From assembly GCF_036488675.1 (NCBI RefSeq), contig NZ_CP133148.1, positions 1,054,001-1,118,000 of the forward strand: a stretch of DNA of 64,000 bases, written 5' to 3'. Position numbers and translations under genes: made by a program. Source of the DNA: Sinorhizobium chiapasense. GTDB lineage: Bacteria > Pseudomonadota > Alphaproteobacteria > Rhizobiales > Rhizobiaceae. Of this stretch, positions 31,998-42,238 are shown in pieces. Position 1 is the stretch's first letter, and each line of letters begins with the position of its first letter. The notes beneath the pieces were generated by a model that saw only the letters and a list, made by a program, of their open reading frames with translations, did not search any database and was not told the origin of the DNA.

Positions 31998-33293
31998 ATG
32001 CTTGCACAAACCAATGACGCCTTCTTCACCCGCTCTCTTGCGGAAAGCGATCCGGAGATCTTCGGTGCAATCGAGAAGGAGCTGGGGCGCCAGCGCCACG
32101 AGATCGAGCTGATCGCCTCCGAGAACATTGTCTCGCGCGCGGTGCTCGAGGCCCAAGGCTCGATCATGACGAACAAATACGCCGAGGGCTATCCGGGCAA
32201 GCGCTACTACGGCGGCTGCCAGTTCGTCGACATCGCCGAGGAACTGGCGATCGAACGCGCCAAGAAGCTCTTCGGCGTCAACTTCGCCAACGTCCAGCCG
32301 AACTCCGGTTCGCAGATGAACCAGGCGGTTTTCCTGGCGCTGCTGCAGCCGGGCGACACCTTCATGGGCCTCGATCTCAACTCCGGTGGTCACCTGACCC
32401 ATGGCTCGCCGGTCAACATGTCCGGTAAGTGGTTCAACGTCGTTTCCTACGGCGTCCGCGCGGACGATCACCTGCTCGACATGGACGACGTCGCCGAGAA
32501 GGCCCGCAAGCACAAGCCGAAGCTCATCATCGCCGGCGGTACCGCCTATTCGCGCATCTGGGACTGGAAGCGCTTCCGCGAAATCGCCGATGAAGTCGGC
32601 GCCTGGCTGATGGTGGACATGGCCCATATCGCTGGTCTCGTTGCCGGCGGCCAGCATCCCTCTCCGTTCCCGCATTGCCACGTCGCGACGACGACGACGC
32701 ACAAGTCGCTGCGCGGTCCGCGCGGCGGCATGGTGCTCACGAATGACGAGGACATCGCCAAGAAAATCAACTCGGCCGTCTTCCCCGGTCTCCAGGGCGG
32801 CCCGCTGATGCACGTGATCGCGGCCAAGGCCGTTGCGCTCGGCGAGGCCCTGCAGCCCTCCTTCAAGGAATATACGGCCCAGATCGTTAAGAATGCCCGC
32901 GCGCTTGCCGAAACGCTGAAGGCCAGCGGCCTCGACATCGTTTCGGGCGGTACCGACAATCACTTGATGCTCGTTGACCTGCGCAAGAAGAACGCGACCG
33001 GTAAGCGGGCGGAAGCCGCGCTCGGCCGCGCCTATATCACCTGCAACAAGAACGGCATTCCCTTCGATCCGGAAAAGCCCTTCGTCACGTCGGGCGTGCG
33101 CCTCGGTGCGCCGGCCGGCACGACGCGCGGCTTCAAGGAAGCCGAGTTCAAGGAAATCGGCGAGTTGATCGTCGAGGTGCTTGACGGCCTGAAGGTCGCC
33201 AATTCCGACGAGGGCAACGCTGCCGTCGAAGCTGGAGTGCGCGAGAAGGTGATCAAGCTCACCGACCGGTTCCCGATGTACAGCTACATGTGA
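31998..33293 (+). CDS. glyA: Serine hydroxymethyltransferase
   Basis: A 431-residue PLP enzyme converting serine and tetrahydrofolate to glycine and methylene-tetrahydrofolate. The PLP lysine is in [14 protein letters not shown], about residue 236. Early [13 protein letters not shown] and [13 protein letters not shown] motifs are typical. An AGGAG site lies 10 bases upstream. It heads a run glyA-nrdR-ribD-ribE with short gaps (12, 18 and -1 bases), which is probably one operon. Confidence 0.98.
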   Translation: MLAQTNDAFFTRSLAESDPEIFGAIEKELGRQRHEIELIASENIVSRAVLEAQGSIMTNKYAEGYPGKRYYGGCQFVDIAEELAIERAKKLFGVNFANVQPNSGSQMNQAVFLALLQPGDTFMGLDLNSGGHLTHGSPVNMSGKWFNVVSYGVRADDHLLDMDDVAEKARKHKPKLIIAGGTAYSRIWDWKRFREIADEVGAWLMVDMAHIAGLVAGGQHPSPFPHCHVATTTTHKSLRGPRGGMVLTNDEDIAKKINSAVFPGLQGGPLMHVIAAKAVALGEALQPSFKEYTAQIVKNARALAETLKASGLDIVSGGTDNHLMLVDLRKKNATGKRAEAALGRAYITCNKNGIPFDPEKPFVTSGVRLGAPAGTTRGFKEAEFKEIGELIVEVLDGLKVANSDEGNAAVEAGVREKVIKLTDRFPMYSYM

Positions 33294-33305
33294 TCGGACG
33301 GCTGC

Positions 33306-33779
33306 ATGCGCTGCCCCTATTGCGGTTCCGAAGACAGCCAGGTGAAGGATTCCCGTCCGGCAGAGGACGGGAATGCCATTCGCCGCCGCCGCATCTGCCC
33401 GGATTGCGGCGGCCGCTTCACGACCTTCGAGCGGGTGCAGCTGCGTGAGCTGATGATTATTAAGAAAACCGGCCGGAAGGTGCCTTTCGACCGGGACAAG
33501 CTGCTCCGTTCATTCGAAATTGCCCTCAGGAAACGCCCCGTCGATCGGGACCGCATCGAGCGCGCGGTGTCGGGCATCGTCCGCCGGCTTGAGAGTTCAG
33601 GCGAAACGGAAATCCCTTCCGAAGAAATCGGTCTGCAGGTGCTCGAGGCCCTGAAGAGCCTCGACGATGTCGCCTTCGTCCGCTACGCGTCGGTCTATCG
33701 CGATTTCTCGCACGCGGAAGATTTCGAGAAAGTCATCGCGGAGATCAGCGCCAAGATCGCGCGCGATCCCGGCGAATAG
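33306..33779 (+). CDS. nrdR: Transcriptional repressor NrdR
   Basis: A 157-residue repressor of ribonucleotide reductase genes. The zinc ribbon [16 protein letters not shown] and [13 protein letters not shown] is at the N terminus, followed by an ATP-cone domain starting at [16 protein letters not shown]. Its operators would be at nrd genes outside the window. It is 12 bases after glyA. Confidence 0.96.
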   Translation: MRCPYCGSEDSQVKDSRPAEDGNAIRRRRICPDCGGRFTTFERVQLRELMIIKKTGRKVPFDRDKLLRSFEIALRKRPVDRDRIERAVSGIVRRLESSGETEIPSEEIGLQVLEALKSLDDVAFVRYASVYRDFSHAEDFEKVIAEISAKIARDPGE

Positions 33780-33797
33780 GCCCAAGCGGAGCAAAGC

Positions 33798-34886
33798 ATG
33801 ACAGCGCCGACGCGCGAGGACGAAAGGTTCATGGCGGCGGCGCTGCGCCTCGCCCGGCGCAATCTCGGCCAGACGTCGGCGAACCCTTCTGTCGCCTGCA
33901 TCATCGTCAAGGACGGAACGATTGTGGGAAGGGCTGTTACAGCGCCGGGGGGACGCCCGCATGCCGAGACGCAGGCGCTCGCCGAAGCCGGGGAGAAGGC
34001 GGAAGGAGCAACCGCCTATGTCACGCTCGAGCCTTGCTCGCATCACGGCAAGACGCCGCCTTGCGCCGACGCTTTGATCGCCTCCGGTGTCGCACGCGTC
34101 GTCATTTCAATTCTCGACCCGGACGAGCGTGTTGCCGGACGCGGCGTGGTGATGCTGCGCGACGCGGGCATTGCCGCCGACATCGGCACGCTCCATCGCG
34201 ACGGAGAGCGGGCGCTTGAGGCCTACCTCATGCGTCAGCGCATGAAACGCCCGCATGTGACCCTGAAGCTTGCGGTTTCCCGGGATGGAATGATCGGCCG
34301 CACGGGGGAGGGGCAGGTTCGGATTACTGGCACCGTTTCGCGTGCGCGAGTACAGGTGCTGCGCGCGGAGACCGACGCGATATTGGTCGGCATCGGCACG
34401 GCGGCCGCCGATGATCCGGAACTGACCGTGCGATTGCCGGGATTGGAAGACCGCTCCCCGATCCGTATCGTTCTCGATCGTCGTCTCGATCTGCCAGTCC
34501 GCTCGAATCTCGTCCGTTCGGCGCGAGATGTTCCGGTGATTGCCGTGGCCGATGCGAGGCTCGATGAGGAAGCTGCCAAGCGTCGCGCTGTGCTCGAGGC
34601 CGCTGGCGTGGAGGTGCTGGACGCCGACAGCATTCCAGACCTTTTGACGGCGCTTGCCTCCCGCGGCATTTCCTCGCTGCTGGTCGAAGGTGGCGCGCGG
34701 GCGGCGCGCGCGTTCCTCGATGCTGATCTTGTCGACCGTATCCTGCTCTTCGTCGGCCCGATCAGCATTGGCAGAGATGGGATTCGATCCCCATTTGATC
34801 GGCAGTCTGTTCCGGCCGGTTTCGTGCTTCGACGGACGGCGCGCTATGGCGACGATATTTTCGAGGATTATGAGAGAGACATCTGA
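33798..34886 (+). CDS. ribD: Riboflavin biosynthesis deaminase/reductase
   Basis: A 362-residue bifunctional enzyme performing the second and third steps from GTP to riboflavin. The N-terminal deaminase has zinc ligands in HAETQAL and EPCSHHGKTPPCADAL. The C-terminal reductase domain starts near RPHVTLKLAVSRDG and has the LLVEGGARAARAFL motif. Its TGA overlaps the ribE ATG by one base, indicating coupled translation. Confidence 0.96.
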   Translation: MTAPTREDERFMAAALRLARRNLGQTSANPSVACIIVKDGTIVGRAVTAPGGRPHAETQALAEAGEKAEGATAYVTLEPCSHHGKTPPCADALIASGVARVVISILDPDERVAGRGVVMLRDAGIAADIGTLHRDGERALEAYLMRQRMKRPHVTLKLAVSRDGMIGRTGEGQVRITGTVSRARVQVLRAETDAILVGIGTAAADDPELTVRLPGLEDRSPIRIVLDRRLDLPVRSNLVRSARDVPVIAVADARLDEEAAKRRAVLEAAGVEVLDADSIPDLLTALASRGISSLLVEGGARAARAFLDADLVDRILLFVGPISIGRDGIRSPFDRQSVPAGFVLRRTARYGDDIFEDYERDI

Positions 34887-35506
34887 TGTTCACAGGCATT
34901 GTCACCGATATCGGTACGGTTGAGGCCGTCACGCCACTGAAAGAAGGCATCAAGCTTCGGGTTGCCACCAACTTTGACCCGAAGACGATCGATTTGGGCG
35001 CTTCCATCGCCCATTCGGGCGTATGCCTGACGGTCACCGCGCTGCCAGAGGCAGGCAGCAATGAGCGGTGGTTCGAGGTCGAGGCGTGGGAAGAGGCACT
35101 TCGGCTGACGACGATCGCCGGATGGCAAGAGGGCACACGCATCAATTTGGAGCGCTCCTTGAAGATCGGTGACGAGCTTGGCGGCCATCTTGTGTCCGGC
35201 CACGTGGACGACAGGGCCGAAATCTTCTCCGTCGAGCCGGAAGGCGACGCGGTGCGCTTCCGGCTACGCGCGCCGGAGCATCTTGCCAGGTTCGTGGCGC
35301 CCAAGGGCTCCGTCGCCCTCGACGGAACCTCGCTCACCGTCAACAAGGTGGACGGAGCCGAGTTCGACGTGCTCCTGATCCGTCATTCGCTCGAAGTCAC
35401 CACGTGGGGCGAACGGCGGGCCGGCGATCTTGTCAACTTCGAGGTTGATACGATGGCGCGTTACGCGGCACGGCTGGCAGAATTTCCCGCGCCCAGGGCG
35501 GAATAA
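34886..35506 (+). CDS. ribE: Riboflavin synthase, alpha chain
   Basis: A 206-residue enzyme that dismutates two lumazine molecules to give riboflavin. The family start MFTGIVTDIGTVEAV is present, and there are two lumazine-binding barrels, each with a Ser/Thr-containing SVALDGTSLTVN-type or SGVCLTVTAL segment. It ends the glyA-nrdR-ribD-ribE run; the matching lumazine synthase gene ribH is 2 kb downstream in a separate unit. Confidence 0.96.
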   Translation: MFTGIVTDIGTVEAVTPLKEGIKLRVATNFDPKTIDLGASIAHSGVCLTVTALPEAGSNERWFEVEAWEEALRLTTIAGWQEGTRINLERSLKIGDELGGHLVSGHVDDRAEIFSVEPEGDAVRFRLRAPEHLARFVAPKGSVALDGTSLTVNKVDGAEFDVLLIRHSLEVTTWGERRAGDLVNFEVDTMARYAARLAEFPAPRAE

Positions 35507-35519
35507 CAATAGCGGAAAT

Positions 35520-35550
35520 GAATCCGCCCCTGACAAGCGGGGGCGGATTC
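35520..35550. terminator. Bidirectional terminator after ribE
   Basis: GAATCCGCCCC pairs exactly with GGGGCGGATTC across a nine-base loop, 13 bases after ribE and 18 before the convergent stop. T tracts are weak on both strands. Confidence 0.7.
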
Positions 35551-35568
35551 AGTTGCTAGGGCACGGTT

Positions 35569-35919
35569 TCAACGCACATAGAGCGTGAGACTACCGTCGG
35601 CCGCCTGCGCTGCGCCGGCGATGTTGTTCATCTCGACATCGCGTGCCTTCAGCTTGGCGGCGCGCGCCCTGTTGCCGTCGACCGCGGCATGGAGGGCTGC
35701 CATCTGTTGTGGCGTTTCCGCGTCGATCCTGGCGCGGGTTTCGCTCATCCGGCTTAGCGTGTCGACGTCGACGATCCTGAAATTGTCGCCCTTGAGGTTT
35801 CGAACGGTCCGATCGATCTGGTTCGGCCAGTTCATATAGACACCGGCCGCGTAAGAGATGCCGCCGAAACTCAAGGCGGAGAGGGTGGCGATGACGGAGA
35901 TTTTCGCAAAGCGGTTCAT
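35569..35919 (-). CDS. Small exported hypothetical protein
   Basis: A 116-residue protein starting MNRFAKISVIATLSALSFGGISYAAG, a signal peptide or single anchor. The rest is hydrophilic and helical (ETRARIDAETPQQMAALHAAVD) with no family I recognise. ATG 35919 is chosen because AAGGAG lies at a good distance; a second ATG six bases upstream is too close to it. It converges on ribE across a hairpin. Confidence 0.65.
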   Translation of the reverse strand: MNRFAKISVIATLSALSFGGISYAAGVYMNWPNQIDRTVRNLKGDNFRIVDVDTLSRMSETRARIDAETPQQMAALHAAVDGNRARAAKLKARDVEMNNIAGAAQAADGSLTLYVR

Positions 35920-36192
35920 AGTCATGCTCCTTTGAACGCCCGCGGGTCTCCGGCGCGTCTTCAACGGGCAGAGGCGTCCCGCGATGGCCAGCACCCATCC
36001 CTTGCGGGTGAGGTCACCCACAGCGAAAGAGGCGCGTGACTGTTTCGACTGGTTGAGGCGGCGCTCCCGTCGCGCGACCGAGAGTTACGTCGTTTCAACG
36101 TTGATACGCTGGGCCGGAATGTGGCCCTTTCGAGGGCATAACGCTCTGAAAAATAATTAAAATTTGTTCATGTTCGCGAACCGGGGGGCAGT

Positions 36193-36729
36193 CTAGGCCG
36201 CGGACTTAAGGCGCCGTTCGAACAAGATCACGTGGTTGCCGTGATAGGTTGTGCGCCAGAACTCCGCAAAGCCATGCTTGGCGGCCACCCGGATCGACGC
36301 CTGGTTGCCGATGTCGATGACACAGGTCTTCTTCAAGGCCGGAAATTGACGATCGGCCCAGGCGAGGGCCGCGGTCACCGCCTCCGTTGCCAGCCCTTGG
36401 CCATGCGTTCTGGGGGAAAGCGCCCAGCCCATTTCCATTGTGCCTTCGAGGGACGGCGTGATCATGCGATGGGCGTCGTGGAAGCCGGCTTCGCCGATGA
36501 AGGCACCGGTTGCCTTCTCCTGAATTGCGAAGAAGCCGAAGCCGAAATAGTGCCACATGCCGACCTGGCGCAGGAAGCGTGTCCAGGACTGTTCGCGCGA
36601 ATAGGGGATGCCGCCGATGTAGCGCGTGACCTCCTCGTCGGCGAACAACGCGGTATAGGCGGCAAAATCGTCGCGCCGGTAGGGGCGCAGCAGAAGTCGT
36701 TCGGTTTCGATGGTGGGAATGCTGTGCAT
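36193..36729 (-). CDS. GNAT-family N-acetyltransferase (RimJ-like)
   Basis: A 178-residue GNAT protein. It starts with the ETERLLLRPYRRDDF motif of the RimJ/RimL group and has the acetyl-CoA-binding region around ALSPRTHGQGLATEAV. The substrate could be an amine, an antibiotic or a protein N terminus, not decidable. The cupin gene is 33 bases upstream on the same strand, so the two are probably co-transcribed. Confidence 0.85.
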   Translation of the reverse strand: MHSIPTIETERLLLRPYRRDDFAAYTALFADEEVTRYIGGIPYSREQSWTRFLRQVGMWHYFGFGFFAIQEKATGAFIGEAGFHDAHRMITPSLEGTMEMGWALSPRTHGQGLATEAVTAALAWADRQFPALKKTCVIDIGNQASIRVAAKHGFAEFWRTTYHGNHVILFERRLKSAA

Positions 36730-36762
36730 GTTTCGATCCAGATTCTTGCGGGGGAGTTAAAG

Positions 36763-37266
36763 TCAGGCGCCAGGTTCGCCGTCCCAGTAGTCGGTTGTGG
36801 ATGCGGAGCGGCCGATAAACCGGAATGAAGCGGCTGGCGAACCGGGACGCCGTGTCTTTGCCAGGAATTTGCCGGAGTCGGGATATTCGCAGATCTCCGT
36901 GGCCGCCATCGTCGAGATGGAGAGGTATTTGAGCGCTATCGTGCCCGTGTTGATCAGATGATGCGCTGTTTCCGGCCCACCGGCCGGCGCGCCCAGCACG
37001 TCGCCGGGACCGACTTCGTGGCGTTCGTTGCCGAAGCGATAGGTTCCCTCTCCCTCCAGGATGATGAACAGCTCCTCCTCGACATGATGGTTGTGAAAGG
37101 GACAGCCGGATTTCCCCGGCGGCACCTCGCCGTAGCCGATGGCCAGATCCTTGAGGCCGAGGAGAGCGCCGAAAGAAACGTCGCTCGACTCGAAAAACGA
37201 GCCGCGCTGCCAGTGCTCGAGTTTGAGGTTCTTCAGGTTGACGATCGGCTTTCGCGCTTCCGTCAT
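36763..37266 (-). CDS. Cupin-domain protein
   Basis: A 167-residue protein with one cupin barrel. Metal-binding motif 1 is CPFHNHHVEEELFIILEGEG and motif 2 is GPGDVLGAPAGGPETAHHLIN. It is probably a metal-dependent enzyme or sugar-binding protein of unknown role. The ATG has a strong TAGGAGGA site. A short ATCGCC repeat lies just upstream in its leader. It precedes the GNAT gene. Confidence 0.82.
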   Translation of the reverse strand: MTEARKPIVNLKNLKLEHWQRGSFFESSDVSFGALLGLKDLAIGYGEVPPGKSGCPFHNHHVEEELFIILEGEGTYRFGNERHEVGPGDVLGAPAGGPETAHHLINTGTIALKYLSISTMAATEICEYPDSGKFLAKTRRPGSPAASFRFIGRSASTTDYWDGEPGA

Positions 37267-37291
37267 CGTGTTCCTCCTATTTTCGCAACGT

Positions 37292-37313
37292 CGCCATCGC
37301 CATCGCCATCGCC
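37292..37313. repeat. Short tandem repeat in cupin leader
   Basis: About 3.5 copies of the hexamer GCCATC lie 26 bases upstream of the cupin ATG. The number of copies could vary between strains. Confidence 0.6.
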
Positions 37314-37351
37314 GAAAGTGGGACAGCTCCGCCTTGCAGAATCGACGCTAC

Positions 37352-37372
37352 TGCACCTAAGGTTTAGGTGCA
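37352..37372. promoter_or_regulatory. Inverted repeat upstream of ribH
   Basis: TGCACCTAA-GGT-TTAGGTGCA is a perfect nine-base inverted repeat between the divergent cupin and ribH genes, 171 bases before ribH and 85 before cupin. It could be an operator for either. It is not an FMN riboswitch. Confidence 0.45.
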
Positions 37373-37543
37373 ATCAAAGCTGTTGCAAGCGAATACGGTC
37401 CTGCGGGCGCCGGCGCCGCAAGGAGCACCGGCGCGGCAAATGGCCTCCGGCTGGCGGAATTTGCTTGCCATTCTCCGTCGGGCATGGTTTGACCGCCGCC
37501 TGCGCCGGTCAGTCCGGCCCAAATTTTCAAAGACAGGTGATCC

Positions 37544-38005
37544 ATGGCGAAGACCAAGTCCGCCCACATCCTGATTGTGGAAGCGCGCTTCTATGATGAT
37601 ATGGCCGACGCCTTGCTCGACGGTGCAAAGCACGCGCTCGATGCGGCCGGCGCGACTTATGATATTGTGACAGTTCCGGGGGCGTTGGAAATTCCCGCGG
37701 CGATTGCCATGGCGCTCGACGGCGCCGACGAGGGCGGCACCGAATATGACGGCTTCGTCGCGCTCGGCATGGTTATCCGCGGCGAGACCTACCATTTCGA
37801 CATCGTCGCGAACGAATCTTCGCGTGCCCTGATGGATCTCGCCGTCAGCGAAAGCCTTGCGCTCGGCAACGGCATTCTGACGGTTGAGAATGATGACCAG
37901 GCATGGGCACGCGCCCGCCGGTCGGAAGGCGACAAGGGTGGTTTCGCTGCGCGTGCGGCGCTGACCATGATCGAACTGAAAGAGAAATTGGGCGCAGAAC
38001 AGTGA
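37544..38005 (+). CDS. ribH: 6,7-dimethyl-8-ribityllumazine synthase
   Basis: A 153-residue lumazine synthase, the penultimate step of riboflavin synthesis. [17 protein letters not shown] is the N-terminal substrate-binding stretch, and [12 protein letters not shown] sequence with [13 protein letters not shown] holds the catalytic His. No FMN riboswitch is visible upstream. The last bases overlap the nusB start (GTGA), which is a common gene pair. Confidence 0.96.
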   Translation: MAKTKSAHILIVEARFYDDMADALLDGAKHALDAAGATYDIVTVPGALEIPAAIAMALDGADEGGTEYDGFVALGMVIRGETYHFDIVANESSRALMDLAVSESLALGNGILTVENDDQAWARARRSEGDKGGFAARAALTMIELKEKLGAEQ

Positions 38006-38481
38006 CGAAGACTCCCTCGGAACAGCCGCTGAAGCAGGTCAACCAGCGTGGTGCCGCGCGCCTTGCAGCGGTCCAGGCGCTTTATCAGATGGATGTCGGC
38101 GGCACCGGCGTCTTGGAGATCGTCGCCGAATACGAAGAGCACCGGCTCGGTCGGGAACTGGACGGAGAGACATACCTGAAGGCGGACGCCTCGTGGTTCC
38201 GTTCTATCGTGTCCGGCGTCGTGCGCGACCAGCGCATGCTCGACCCGCTGATCGGCGCCGCCCTTCAGGACGATTGGGCACTGTCCCGGCTCGACTCCAC
38301 CGTCCGTGCGATCCTGCGCGCCGGTACCTTCGAGATGCTCGAGCGCAAGGATGTCCCGGTTCCGGTAATCGTCACCGAATATGTCGAGATCGCCAAGGCC
38401 TTCTTCGAGGATGAGGAGCCCAAGCTCGTCAACGCAGTTCTCGACCGGATCGCCAAGCAGGTCCGCGGCCAGCGGAAATAG
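38002..38481 (+). CDS. nusB: Transcription antitermination factor NusB
   Basis: A 159-residue NusB that helps antitermination of rRNA operons. It contains [17 protein letters not shown] and later [20 protein letters not shown], both typical. The GTG at 38002 overlaps the ribH stop by four bases (GTGA); the frame stays open upstream, but that part is ribH in another frame. It is followed five bases later by the MFS gene. Confidence 0.96.
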   Translation: MTKTPSEQPLKQVNQRGAARLAAVQALYQMDVGGTGVLEIVAEYEEHRLGRELDGETYLKADASWFRSIVSGVVRDQRMLDPLIGAALQDDWALSRLDSTVRAILRAGTFEMLERKDVPVPVIVTEYVEIAKAFFEDEEPKLVNAVLDRIAKQVRGQRK

Positions 38482-38486
38482 CAAAA

Positions 38487-39716
38487 ATGGTGGCAGCGAC
38501 TGCGGAAGACATGGGGGCGGTTCTCATCGAGGCACGCCGCAACGTCTTTCTCTTGACACTCGCGCAAGCGCTGCTCGGCGTGGTCGGGCCGATCAGCTTC
38601 GCCGTCGGCGGCGTCGCCGGTCACCAGCTCCTCGGCGAAGACAAGTCGCTTGCGACCGCACCGCTCACCGGCTTCAACGTGGGCATGGCGCTCGGTGTCG
38701 TTCTTGCTGCGACGCTGTCTCGGCTTGTCGGGAGGCGCTTCGCTTTCATCGGTGGCGCCGTCATCGCCGCATTCGGCGGGCTGATTGCAGCCGCGGCGCT
38801 CTTCCGCGACAGTTTCTGGCTGTTCACATTCGCCTTGGCTGTTCTCGGCTCCTCCAGCGGCTTCACGCAAAAACTCCGCTTCGCGGCAGCCGACGCATCG
38901 CCCTCCTTCTACAAGCCGAAGGCGATTTCCTGGATATTGGGCGGCGGCATCATCTCGGCGATACTCGGGCCGCAGATCGTCATTTTCGCCGGTGACTACT
39001 TCGCGCCCGTATGGTTTGCCGGTGCTTTCGTGGCCCTGCTGCCGGTCTGCCTTGCGGCCATTGTCTTTTTTGTGCCTCTTCGCCTGCCGGATACCAGAAG
39101 CGTTTCGGGTCTGCACGCCACCGCGCCGGTTCGGCCGCTGCGCGAGATCGTCGGTAACCAGCGCTTCCTGACAGGCATGATCTGTGGTGTTTCCGCCTAT
39201 GCGCTGATGACCTTCATGATGACCGGGGCACCGGTCGCCATGGTCGTCGGCTGCGGTTTTTCGACCGACCTCGCGACACTCGGAATACAATGGCATGTGC
39301 TCGCGATGTTCGGCCCGAGTTTTGCGACGGGCTGGCTCATCGCCCGCTTCGGCGCGGAGCGCATCGTGGCCTGCGGCTTCATGCTGCTTCTGGCCTGCGC
39401 GGCGATCGCTCACATGGGGGTGGCGCTTTGGAATTTCTGGGGTGCACTCGTTCTCCTCGGGCTCGGCTGGAATTTCGCGTTCATCGGCTCGACCGCAATT
39501 GTGGCGCAGAGCTATCGGCCGCATGAGGCGGACAAGGTTCAGGGCTTCCACGATATCGTGCTGTTTTCGACGGTCGCCAGCGCGTCCTTCGCCTCAGGCA
39601 AGGTGCTTTCCGCCTATGGATGGGACGTGCTCAACGCCGTCATCTGGCCGGTTGCTGGCATCTGCCTCTTCCTCCTTTTCATGCTGATGCGGAGGAACCG
39701 GCGCGTTGCCGGCTGA
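38487..39716 (+). CDS. MFS transporter
   Basis: A 409-residue membrane protein with twelve hydrophobic segments. It begins with an N-terminal cytoplasmic stretch and then LLTLAQALLGVVGPISFAVGG. It belongs to the group of MFS permeases that follow nusB in rhizobia as I recall. The substrate is unknown. It starts five bases after nusB, so it is probably the third gene of a ribH-nusB-MFS operon. ATG 38511 is an alternative start. Confidence 0.85.
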   Translation: MVAATAEDMGAVLIEARRNVFLLTLAQALLGVVGPISFAVGGVAGHQLLGEDKSLATAPLTGFNVGMALGVVLAATLSRLVGRRFAFIGGAVIAAFGGLIAAAALFRDSFWLFTFALAVLGSSSGFTQKLRFAAADASPSFYKPKAISWILGGGIISAILGPQIVIFAGDYFAPVWFAGAFVALLPVCLAAIVFFVPLRLPDTRSVSGLHATAPVRPLREIVGNQRFLTGMICGVSAYALMTFMMTGAPVAMVVGCGFSTDLATLGIQWHVLAMFGPSFATGWLIARFGAERIVACGFMLLLACAAIAHMGVALWNFWGALVLLGLGWNFAFIGSTAIVAQSYRPHEADKVQGFHDIVLFSTVASASFASGKVLSAYGWDVLNAVIWPVAGICLFLLFMLMRRNRRVAG

Positions 39717-39923
39717 CCGCTCGCGCCTGCGGCTAACCAAAATCTTCCAACTCCCTCCAAACGGCATCACGCCGGTAATTTCAGGGGCTTGACGATCCAC
39801 ATTCGCGCCCGCACTCTGGCCGCGCCGCGAGGGGTGCTGCTCGAGGAGGCGGCGCGCGATTCGCGGATTGAGGGGCCTGCGGGAGGGAGTGAGCCTGCAG
39901 GTTGAAACGGAGGATAGTGCGAA

Positions 39924-42059
39924 ATGACCTTACTTTTAGGCGTTATCGCATGCGGGTTGCTCTCGGTGGCCTATGCCATCTGGGCGACGCAGTCGGTGCT
40001 TGCCGCCGACCAGGGGAACGCCCGCATGCAGGAGATCGCAGGCTTTATCAGGGAGGGGGCGCAGGCCTACCTCACACGTCAATACAGGACCATTGCCATC
40101 GTCGGTGTCGTCGTTTTCATCGCCGCGTGGATACTTCTCTCGAGTGCTGCCGCAATCGGCTTCCTGATCGGTGCGGTGTTGTCGGGCGCGGCGGGTTTCA
40201 TCGGCATGCATGTCTCGGTCAGGGCCAATGTTCGCACGGCCCAGGCCGCATCGGTCAGCCTTGCCTCCGGTCTCGATATCGCCTTCAAATCCGGCGCGAT
40301 CACCGGCCTGTTGGTGGCCGGCCTGGCCCTGCTCGGTGTCTCGGTCTACTACCTCATCCTGACAGCGGGCTTCGGGCACGAGCCGGCCTCGCGTGAGGTT
40401 ATCGATGCGCTTGTGGCGCTCGGCTTCGGCGCATCGCTGATCTCCATCTTCGCCCGCCTCGGCGGCGGCATCTTCACCAAAGGGGCGGACGTCGGCGGCG
40501 ATCTCGTCGGCAAGGTGGAAGCGGGCATTCCGGAAGACGACCCGCGCAACCCGGCGACCATCGCGGACAACGTTGGCGACAATGTCGGCGACTGCGCAGG
40601 GATGGCGGCGGACCTCTTCGAAACCTATGCGGTTTCGGTCGTGGCGACCATGGTACTGGCATCGATCTTTTTCGCCGGTACGCCGCTGCTCGCTACGGTG
40701 ATGATCTATCCGCTGGCGATCTGCGCGGCTTGCATCATCACCTCGATCATCGGTACGTTCTTCGTGAAACTCGGCGCCAACGGCTCGATCATGGGCGCGC
40801 TTTACCGCGGGCTGATCGTCACCGGTGCGCTCTCGATCATCGGTCTTGGCGCCGCGACATCGCTGACGATCGGCTGGGGCTCGATCGGGGCGGTCGCCGG
40901 CAAAGACGTCACCGGCTGGGGTCTGTTCATCTGCGGCATCCTGGGCCTTGTCGTCACCGCACTGATCGTCGTGATCACCGAATACTACACCGGCACCAAC
41001 AAGCGGCCGGTGAACTCGATTGCACAGGCCTCCGTTACCGGTCACGGCACCAACGTGATCCAGGGACTCGCCGTCTCGCTGGAGTCGACAGCATTGCCGG
41101 CGATCGTCATCGTCGGCGGCATCATCGCCACCTATCAGCTTGCCGGCCTCTTCGGCACCGGCATTGCGGTCACTGCCATGCTCGGTCTCGCCGGAATGAT
41201 CGTGGCGCTCGATGCCTTCGGTCCTGTGACAGACAATGCCGGCGGGATCGCCGAAATGTCGCATCTGCCGCCGGAAGTGCGCAAGTCGACCGACGCGCTC
41301 GATGCCGTCGGCAACACGACCAAGGCCGTGACCAAGGGCTATGCGATCGGTTCCGCGGGCCTCGGCGCTCTCGTGCTTTTCGCGGCCTATTCGAACGACC
41401 TTACCTACTTCGCCGCCAATGGCGACAAGCATCCTTATTTCGCCGATGTGGGCACGATCTCGTTTGATCTGTCCAACCCCTATGTGGTCGCCGGCCTGAT
41501 CTTCGGTGGTCTCATTCCCTATCTTTTTGGCGGCATCGCAATGACATCCGTTGGCAGGGCGGCTGGCTCTATCGTCGAGGAAGTGCGCCGGCAGTTCAAG
41601 GAAAAGCCGGGCATTATGGAAGGCAAGGACCGGCCCGACTATGGACGCGCCGTCGATCTGCTGACCAAGGCCGCGATCCGCGAGATGATCGTTCCTTCTT
41701 TGCTGCCGGTGCTGGCACCGATCGTCGTCTATTTCGGCGTGCTGCTGCTTTCCGGCTCGAAGGCCTCGGCTTTCGCAGCGCTCGGGGCGTCGCTTCTCGG
41801 CGTTATCGTCAACGGCCTGTTCGTAGCCGTGTCGATGACCTCCGGGGGCGGGGCATGGGACAATGCCAAGAAGAGCTTCGAGGACGGTTTCGTCGACAAG
41901 AATGGCACACGCCACATGAAGGGTTCCGATGCCCACAAGGCTTCGGTCACCGGCGATACGGTCGGCGATCCCTACAAGGATACGGCTGGCCCGGCGGTCA
42001 ACCCGGCAATCAAGATCACCAATATCGTCGCGTTGCTGTTGCTGGCTGTTCTAGCCTGA
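39924..42059 (+). CDS. hppA: Membrane H+-translocating pyrophosphatase, K+-insensitive
   Basis: A 711-residue integral membrane pump of about 16 helices that hydrolyses pyrophosphate and exports protons. The catalytic [20 protein letters not shown] and [19 protein letters not shown] motifs are intact. The subtype residue is Lys about 467 in [10 protein letters not shown], where K+-dependent pumps have Ala, so it should work without potassium. It is a single gene followed by a terminator and a RIME repeat. Confidence 0.97.
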   Translation: MTLLLGVIACGLLSVAYAIWATQSVLAADQGNARMQEIAGFIREGAQAYLTRQYRTIAIVGVVVFIAAWILLSSAAAIGFLIGAVLSGAAGFIGMHVSVRANVRTAQAASVSLASGLDIAFKSGAITGLLVAGLALLGVSVYYLILTAGFGHEPASREVIDALVALGFGASLISIFARLGGGIFTKGADVGGDLVGKVEAGIPEDDPRNPATIADNVGDNVGDCAGMAADLFETYAVSVVATMVLASIFFAGTPLLATVMIYPLAICAACIITSIIGTFFVKLGANGSIMGALYRGLIVTGALSIIGLGAATSLTIGWGSIGAVAGKDVTGWGLFICGILGLVVTALIVVITEYYTGTNKRPVNSIAQASVTGHGTNVIQGLAVSLESTALPAIVIVGGIIATYQLAGLFGTGIAVTAMLGLAGMIVALDAFGPVTDNAGGIAEMSHLPPEVRKSTDALDAVGNTTKAVTKGYAIGSAGLGALVLFAAYSNDLTYFAANGDKHPYFADVGTISFDLSNPYVVAGLIFGGLIPYLFGGIAMTSVGRAAGSIVEEVRRQFKEKPGIMEGKDRPDYGRAVDLLTKAAIREMIVPSLLPVLAPIVVYFGVLLLSGSKASAFAALGASLLGVIVNGLFVAVSMTSGGGAWDNAKKSFEDGFVDKNGTRHMKGSDAHKASVTGDTVGDPYKDTAGPAVNPAIKITNIVALLLLAVLA

Positions 42060-42081
42060 CCACGCTGCGCAAAACAAAAAC

Positions 42082-42109
42082 GCCCGCGAACGTTGTTCGC
42101 GGGCTCTTT
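42082..42109 (+). terminator. Rho-independent terminator after hppA
   Basis: GCCCGCGAAC/GTTCGCGGGC forms a perfect 10-base stem with a GTT loop followed by TCTTT, 22 bases after the stop. Confidence 0.88.
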
Positions 42110-42127
42110 GCGTGTCATGGCTCACTA

Positions 42128-42231
42128 CTGCATGTTGCCTTTAATCGTAGCCGATTAAAGGACAAGAACATGCAGCAATTCAAAGCGCTACAGCGTCCTT
42201 TGCGCGTCTGAAAAGACGCGCGGCGCTGTAG
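42128..42231 (-). repeat. RIME1-like repeat, complete copy, reverse
   Basis: CTGCATGTTGCCTTTAATCG with its arm to AACATGCAG, linker CAATTCAAAGCG, then CTACAGCGTCC to GGCGCTGTAG. It follows directly after the hppA terminator. Confidence 0.87.
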
Positions 42232-42238
42232 ATCATGA

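Noticed and set aside
37267..37543. FMN riboswitch before ribH
   Set aside because: The conserved RFN core sequences are not present; only an inverted repeat was found.
39936..41936. Open frame of 666 codons opposite hppA
   Set aside because: Its composition is charged and repetitive, as expected for the antisense of a membrane protein; hppA is unambiguous.
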